Source of the DNA: Ptychodera flava
Lineage: Eukaryota; Hemichordata; Enteropneusta; Ptychoderidae
Direction: 5' to 3'
Assembly: GCF_041260155.1 (NCBI RefSeq)
Contig: NC_091928.1
Span: 32,451,888 to 32,515,887, forward strand
Length of the DNA: 64,000 nucleotides
Part shown: in pieces, positions 60,217-64,000 of the stretch
How the letters are laid out: the number at the start of each line of letters is the position of its first letter
Position numbering within the stretch: position 1 is the stretch's first letter
Program-made: the position numbers and the translations under genes
Notes under the pieces: generated by a model
What the model saw: only the letters and a program-made list of their open reading frames with translations
What the model was told of the DNA's origin: nothing
The model's database searches: none

Positions 60217-61513
60217 AAGTCTGAAGTTGTACAAAAAGTGGCGTCCAGGACCCGATAAACAAGAGGTTTTACTTACAGTGGGGGTGTCCTTGATAAATTG
60301 AACAGCGTTTCTGTCCAATCACTGGCCATGCTTGGTTCAGGCGTCAAATTTAAAATTCATTATATTCAGTGCGTACATATTGACACACACGCTTACTAAC
60401 TCTTTAAGTTGGCATTAGCTCTAGCAGAAATTCGTATGGCAAAAAGTTTTCATGAAGAATCGCGCCTGTGTCAAAAAATGTGTGTCTATACGTGTACGAC
60501 ATTTAAAGGCGGAGCCTCCCTTTAAAAGGACGCCAAGGTATGGCGGCGTTCACTGTGTAAGTGGACACCAAACAGGCAACACGCGGGCACATGCTCCAGA
60601 AAATGTCACTTTTTAGTTTTCCCCGGCCGCAAAAACACAGACAGACTGCCAAGCTGTCAGCGTGATGTTGCTGCCAATCGAACTCTGTGGTTAATACCGA
60701 CCGTCAATCAAAAGCTTGCATAAACTCTGTTTGCAGGATTAGCAAAATGTGACAAAAGGTTGAGATCAGTTTGTGTAATTAATGTTATAGAAATCAAACA
60801 TCATACTGGCCATGTGTTTGACTGGGAGGAGAACTCCACTAATGCGAGAACCTGGGATTGAAAAGTGCGGCTTTAACGGAACCAAAAGTAGCAAGATTAA
60901 ATTCAATACAGAAAGGTATGATGCAATAGATATACCAGACTCGCCGGAATGATGAAGATGTAGCCTATTGTCTTCCGCTATCTCGCTTTAAAATCAGGGG
61001 CCATGTAATTTATTGGACCGTGACATAGCTCTTTGTGAACAGAGCACATCATCGCAGCGTCAATGCCTGGCTTTAATTTGTCTGTCCAAGCAATCCAGGG
61101 AATAAGCTGGTAGACTTTTGGAGCACGGTGCTTGCGTTTGGGATAGGGACTGGGCAAAAATTACAGGGAGGGGGGGCCGGTTTTTTTTCAAAGTGACGCA
61201 GCGCGAATTATAGTGACCTTTCGAAAATTGACCCTCTCCAATTTCCATGCTCAAAAAACAAACCAAGAATTAACAGTGAATCTTGCCTTGCTTTCACAGT
61301 CAATATTAATCATATCTCAATTGGCCATAATTACAATGTGACCTTTGAATTTTCAAAGAATATTTGAACCTTGATAAACAAAGAAATTTCATTTCACAAT
61401 AAAAAATTATATCAACTACTTATGCCACAATTTGCTATTCAAAATCTAAAGGACAATAGCTGGAATGTTTCATTACAGCTTTTGGCCATACAATTTTGAC
61501 GTGGGCACTATCC

Positions 61514-62121
61514 CACAGTACAATAAACTACCCACAATTCTCTTTGATTTGTATCCATGAAGGTTACTTTTCTAAAAACTTTTTCAGTTGTGCATGTAAG
61601 CAATAATGTTCAGCATCAGAATAATTGTTAAATAATATCCTGTAAAAGTACGTTTAGAAATTTTAGCAGAAGTTTCAAAATAACCATTGAACAACCATGG
61701 AAGTCATGTTCTGTAGGTACTACAAATGCCATACTTTTAAGGCAGCAAGTTATGACAAGCTGAAGGGGTCACTGTCTGAGAAAACTTAGAATGCAAATTT
61801 CTTTTGTCATTTCCTTTGGAGAAAAATCAATATCCTTTTGTGGTTTCAAAAAACAGGTGCAACTGGTCTCCCTACTTTCCATCACATTATTCTGTTTGGC
61901 TGAAGACACAATCAGGGGAAATTTTTCTCTCTAAATCTTGCATTATTTTCCAAGTCATTTAAAATGAGAATTGAGAAGAATGGTGTCCTTAAAAGTATGG
62001 TTTCAGAAATTTTACAGCTGGTCAATGAATTTGTCTACACATGGGAGACCTGGTAGACTTCTCTGGGGAATCTCTGAGGATACAAATCACAATGAATTAT
62101 GGGAAATTTACAGTACTGTGA
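61514..62121. mobile_element. About 608-bp MITE splitting the palindrome
   Basis: Ends read CACAGTAC on both sides, with imperfect inverted repeats of about 43 bp (both reach GATTTGTATCC). TATCC flanks it at 61509-61513 and 62122-62126, and the left unit keeps the empty site with a single TATCC in the palindrome at 56356-56405. A 5-bp duplication does not fit TTAA or TA families; superfamily not assigned. Confidence 0.82.
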
Positions 62122-63139
62122 TATCCGGTCTAGGCCCCGAGAACCGGATAGTGCCCACGTCTATGAATATTCAGCGTGAACGAGGGCGATAAAACTACAA
62201 AGAATGCTTCGGATAAGGCTGACAGGAACGCAAACAAATTATCCCCACTCTATCCCAAATTCTACACTTGGCTCTTGTAAGTGTTTCTCTGCACTCCCAC
62301 CTGGTCAGTCCACAACGACTGGATTTTCGAGATTTTCCGTAGTTCAGAACGGCGACACCAAACGATGTTTCCATTGTCCAATGAGTTGAAATGGATACTA
62401 GCGAACTATTAAAAGTGCATGTCATGTTGTAAAATAACAAAGTCACCATTTTTGGTTGAAAATGAAAAGAAATGCGTTGCGACACACGATAATTTCGAGT
62501 ATTTAAGCCCCACAGTCCCTCAAACCACGGCCATACATGAACGCGCTCGCGTATGTCCGTACATTCTAAGCTGACATTGTGGGTATGCATTACACGTCAG
62601 CGACGAGTGCTACGCTTGCGATCGTGTCGATCGGTATAGACGGTATGACATGTATCAATGGTCCAGTTCAAGTGACTTGAATGACTACAAAACTGATGTT
62701 TTCTCCGTTGTTATGGACAAGGGTCCGGCATTCACAGGTGCAGAACATTTCGGCCAATGGGACATAACACTAAAACAAAAACTGACCAACTTTGCCTGTT
62801 TGTAAGCGCTAGCGTTCCCGGGGACAAGGATTCACTCCGCCCGTACCCCGGCCTGTACCTCTATCCCAGCTTTGTACTTAGCCGTTTTTATTTATTTGTT
62901 TTTATCCTTTATGTAAGCCTAGAGTAAGGTCAGTCGTCCAATTTTGATATATTGAAGTCTAATTTTGATATGCTGACTTATTCACAGACAAACAGAAAAA
63001 ATGCTTACATGCCGGCTAGCCCGTGTAACGCCGGGAACACACGGAGGCTGTACGCAACTCACGGCTAACATTGCCGGCCAACTTCAAGAATCATGTCTCA
63101 ATTTTCTCCAATCTCCTCCAATTTTCCCCGTTGCAATCC

Positions 63140-63290
63140 AAATTCGACCGGAAAACGAGAGCTTCGACTGCACAGCTGAATGCTGCTGCTTCCTTGTGGA
63201 ATAGACTTTCTAGTCATATTCGTTCAGCATTAAGTACTGAAGTTTTAATATCTTAAAGACCTGATTCTTTGAGAAAGCATAGTCATGCGA
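63140..63290 (+). mobile_element. LINE 3' tail, right unit
   Basis: Paralogous to 57750-57995: AAASLWNRLSSHIRSALSTE VLIS, then stops. It is more decayed than the left copy. Confidence 0.5.
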
Positions 63291-63575
63291 CACTGTGTAA
63301 ACCGCCAGTGAAATTTTCTTTATGCTTTATCTATAGAAAACTTAGGTGATTGTGTTTACGTGTGAACATAGCGTTTAGGACTCGATAAACAAAATGTTAC
63401 ACTTGGTGGGGGTGTTCGTGATAAGTGGAACGGCGTTTCTGTCCAATCACTGGCCATGCTTGGTTTAGGCGCCAAATTTAAAAATCATTGTTATCAGTTA
63501 GCACATATTGACACACACGCACTAACTCATTAAGATGGCAAACGCTCTTGCAGAAATTTGTATGGCAAAAAGCTG

Positions 63576-64000
63576 TGATGTTACTTTAATTTATAGTAAT
63601 GATTGGCCTGTAATGTACAGAATGAACTATCACTGTTTGTCAAGAAACTTATTACAGCATAAAAGTCAATATATAACAAAATATACATATAAATGCGCAG
63701 ACAAAGCAAGTTTTGCAGGGAGAAAATATTTAATAGTTTTCCTATAGACTGCCATGAATATTTTCAAGTGAAATTCCAACTTAATATCTTATTTGCTGTT
63801 CACACTTTCGTTTTCTGATCAGATACATTTACATCAATTGTAAAACATTTAGGACAACACTGAGTTAGCTAGTTTTGTATTATAAAAATACATTCATCGT
63901 TTTCTCATAGACTGTCATGTATAGTTAGTACTTTCGGTGAAAATCAAATTTATTTTACACATAGCATGCACTTGAAGTCACCCCATTATAACCAAGCACA
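63576..64000. other. Right end of window, no supported gene
   Basis: AT-rich sequence past the end of the local duplication. The 70-codon frame beginning at 63535 has no recognisable features. Confidence 0.45.

Larger units (their letters stand above)
55680..60462. repeat. Local tandem duplication, left unit
   Basis: Starts at GAATCGCGCCTCTGTCAAAA and matches the right unit (60453 onward) in blocks: 55735-56356, 56370-57360, 57750-58045 and 60240-60462. Inserted only here are about 57360-57750 and the 58.07-60.24 kb stretch with the tandem array and the 670-bp element. Confidence 0.75.
60453..63575. repeat. Local tandem duplication, right unit
   Basis: Matches the left unit in the same order: 60453-60500, 60874-61513, 62122-63070, 63140-63300 and 63380-63570. 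Found only here are about 60500-60870 and the MITE at 61514-62121. Confidence 0.75.

Noticed and set aside
62195-62590. 131-codon minus-strand frame in the right local duplication
   Set aside because: The paralogous stretch in the left unit does not keep the frame; no motif seen.

Overview
The window is animal (metazoan) nuclear DNA. Genes are split by introns with GT-AG (once GC-AG) borders, the sequence is AT-rich, and it is full of microsatellites and small inverted-repeat transposons. An invertebrate deuterostome such as a hemichordate or cephalochordate fits the gene content, but the species cannot be fixed from this sequence.

The main feature is a head-to-tail duplication of about 18-20 kb. 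Unit 1 is about 5217-23640 and unit 2 about 31057-51680. Each unit carries a minus-strand cytochrome P450 gene of the CYP3 type in 13 exons. I located every exon in both copies by matching splice sites, reading phase and family motifs. Copy 2 (42873 down to 31075) reads through as 513 codons plus stop. Copy 1 (15708 down to 5235) has all 13 exons but lacks one base in exon 10, which puts a stop before the ExxR motif and the heme-binding loop. Both copies use a GC donor at intron 4. The repeated upstream 8 kb of each unit shows no gene that I can support.

Comparing the units exposes transposon insertions against empty sites. They include elements with TTAA target duplications at 13839-14466, 31208-31886 and 44502-46983, a TA-target MITE at 17717-17924, and other elements at 18718-19418 and 21901-22560. 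Two copies of a further TTAA family lie at 30082-30964 and 36806-37686. The 2.48 kb TTAA element holds a nearly perfect palindrome of about 0.98 kb.

Between the units (23.6-31.0 kb) lie an 11-copy 29-bp minisatellite, a Crypton / KIAA1958-like tyrosine recombinase gene with one intron and one frameshift, a 1.77 kb TTA-target element with an internal tandem repeat, and a 141-bp foldback. Right of unit 2, a minus-strand exon (52565-52887) encodes an ETS domain of the SPI/PU.1 type. The last 8 kb is a second local tandem duplication (about 55.68-60.46 and 60.46-63.57 kb) with LINE 3' tails, a 119-bp satellite-like array, a 19-bp-arm palindrome and a MITE that has split that palindrome in one copy.
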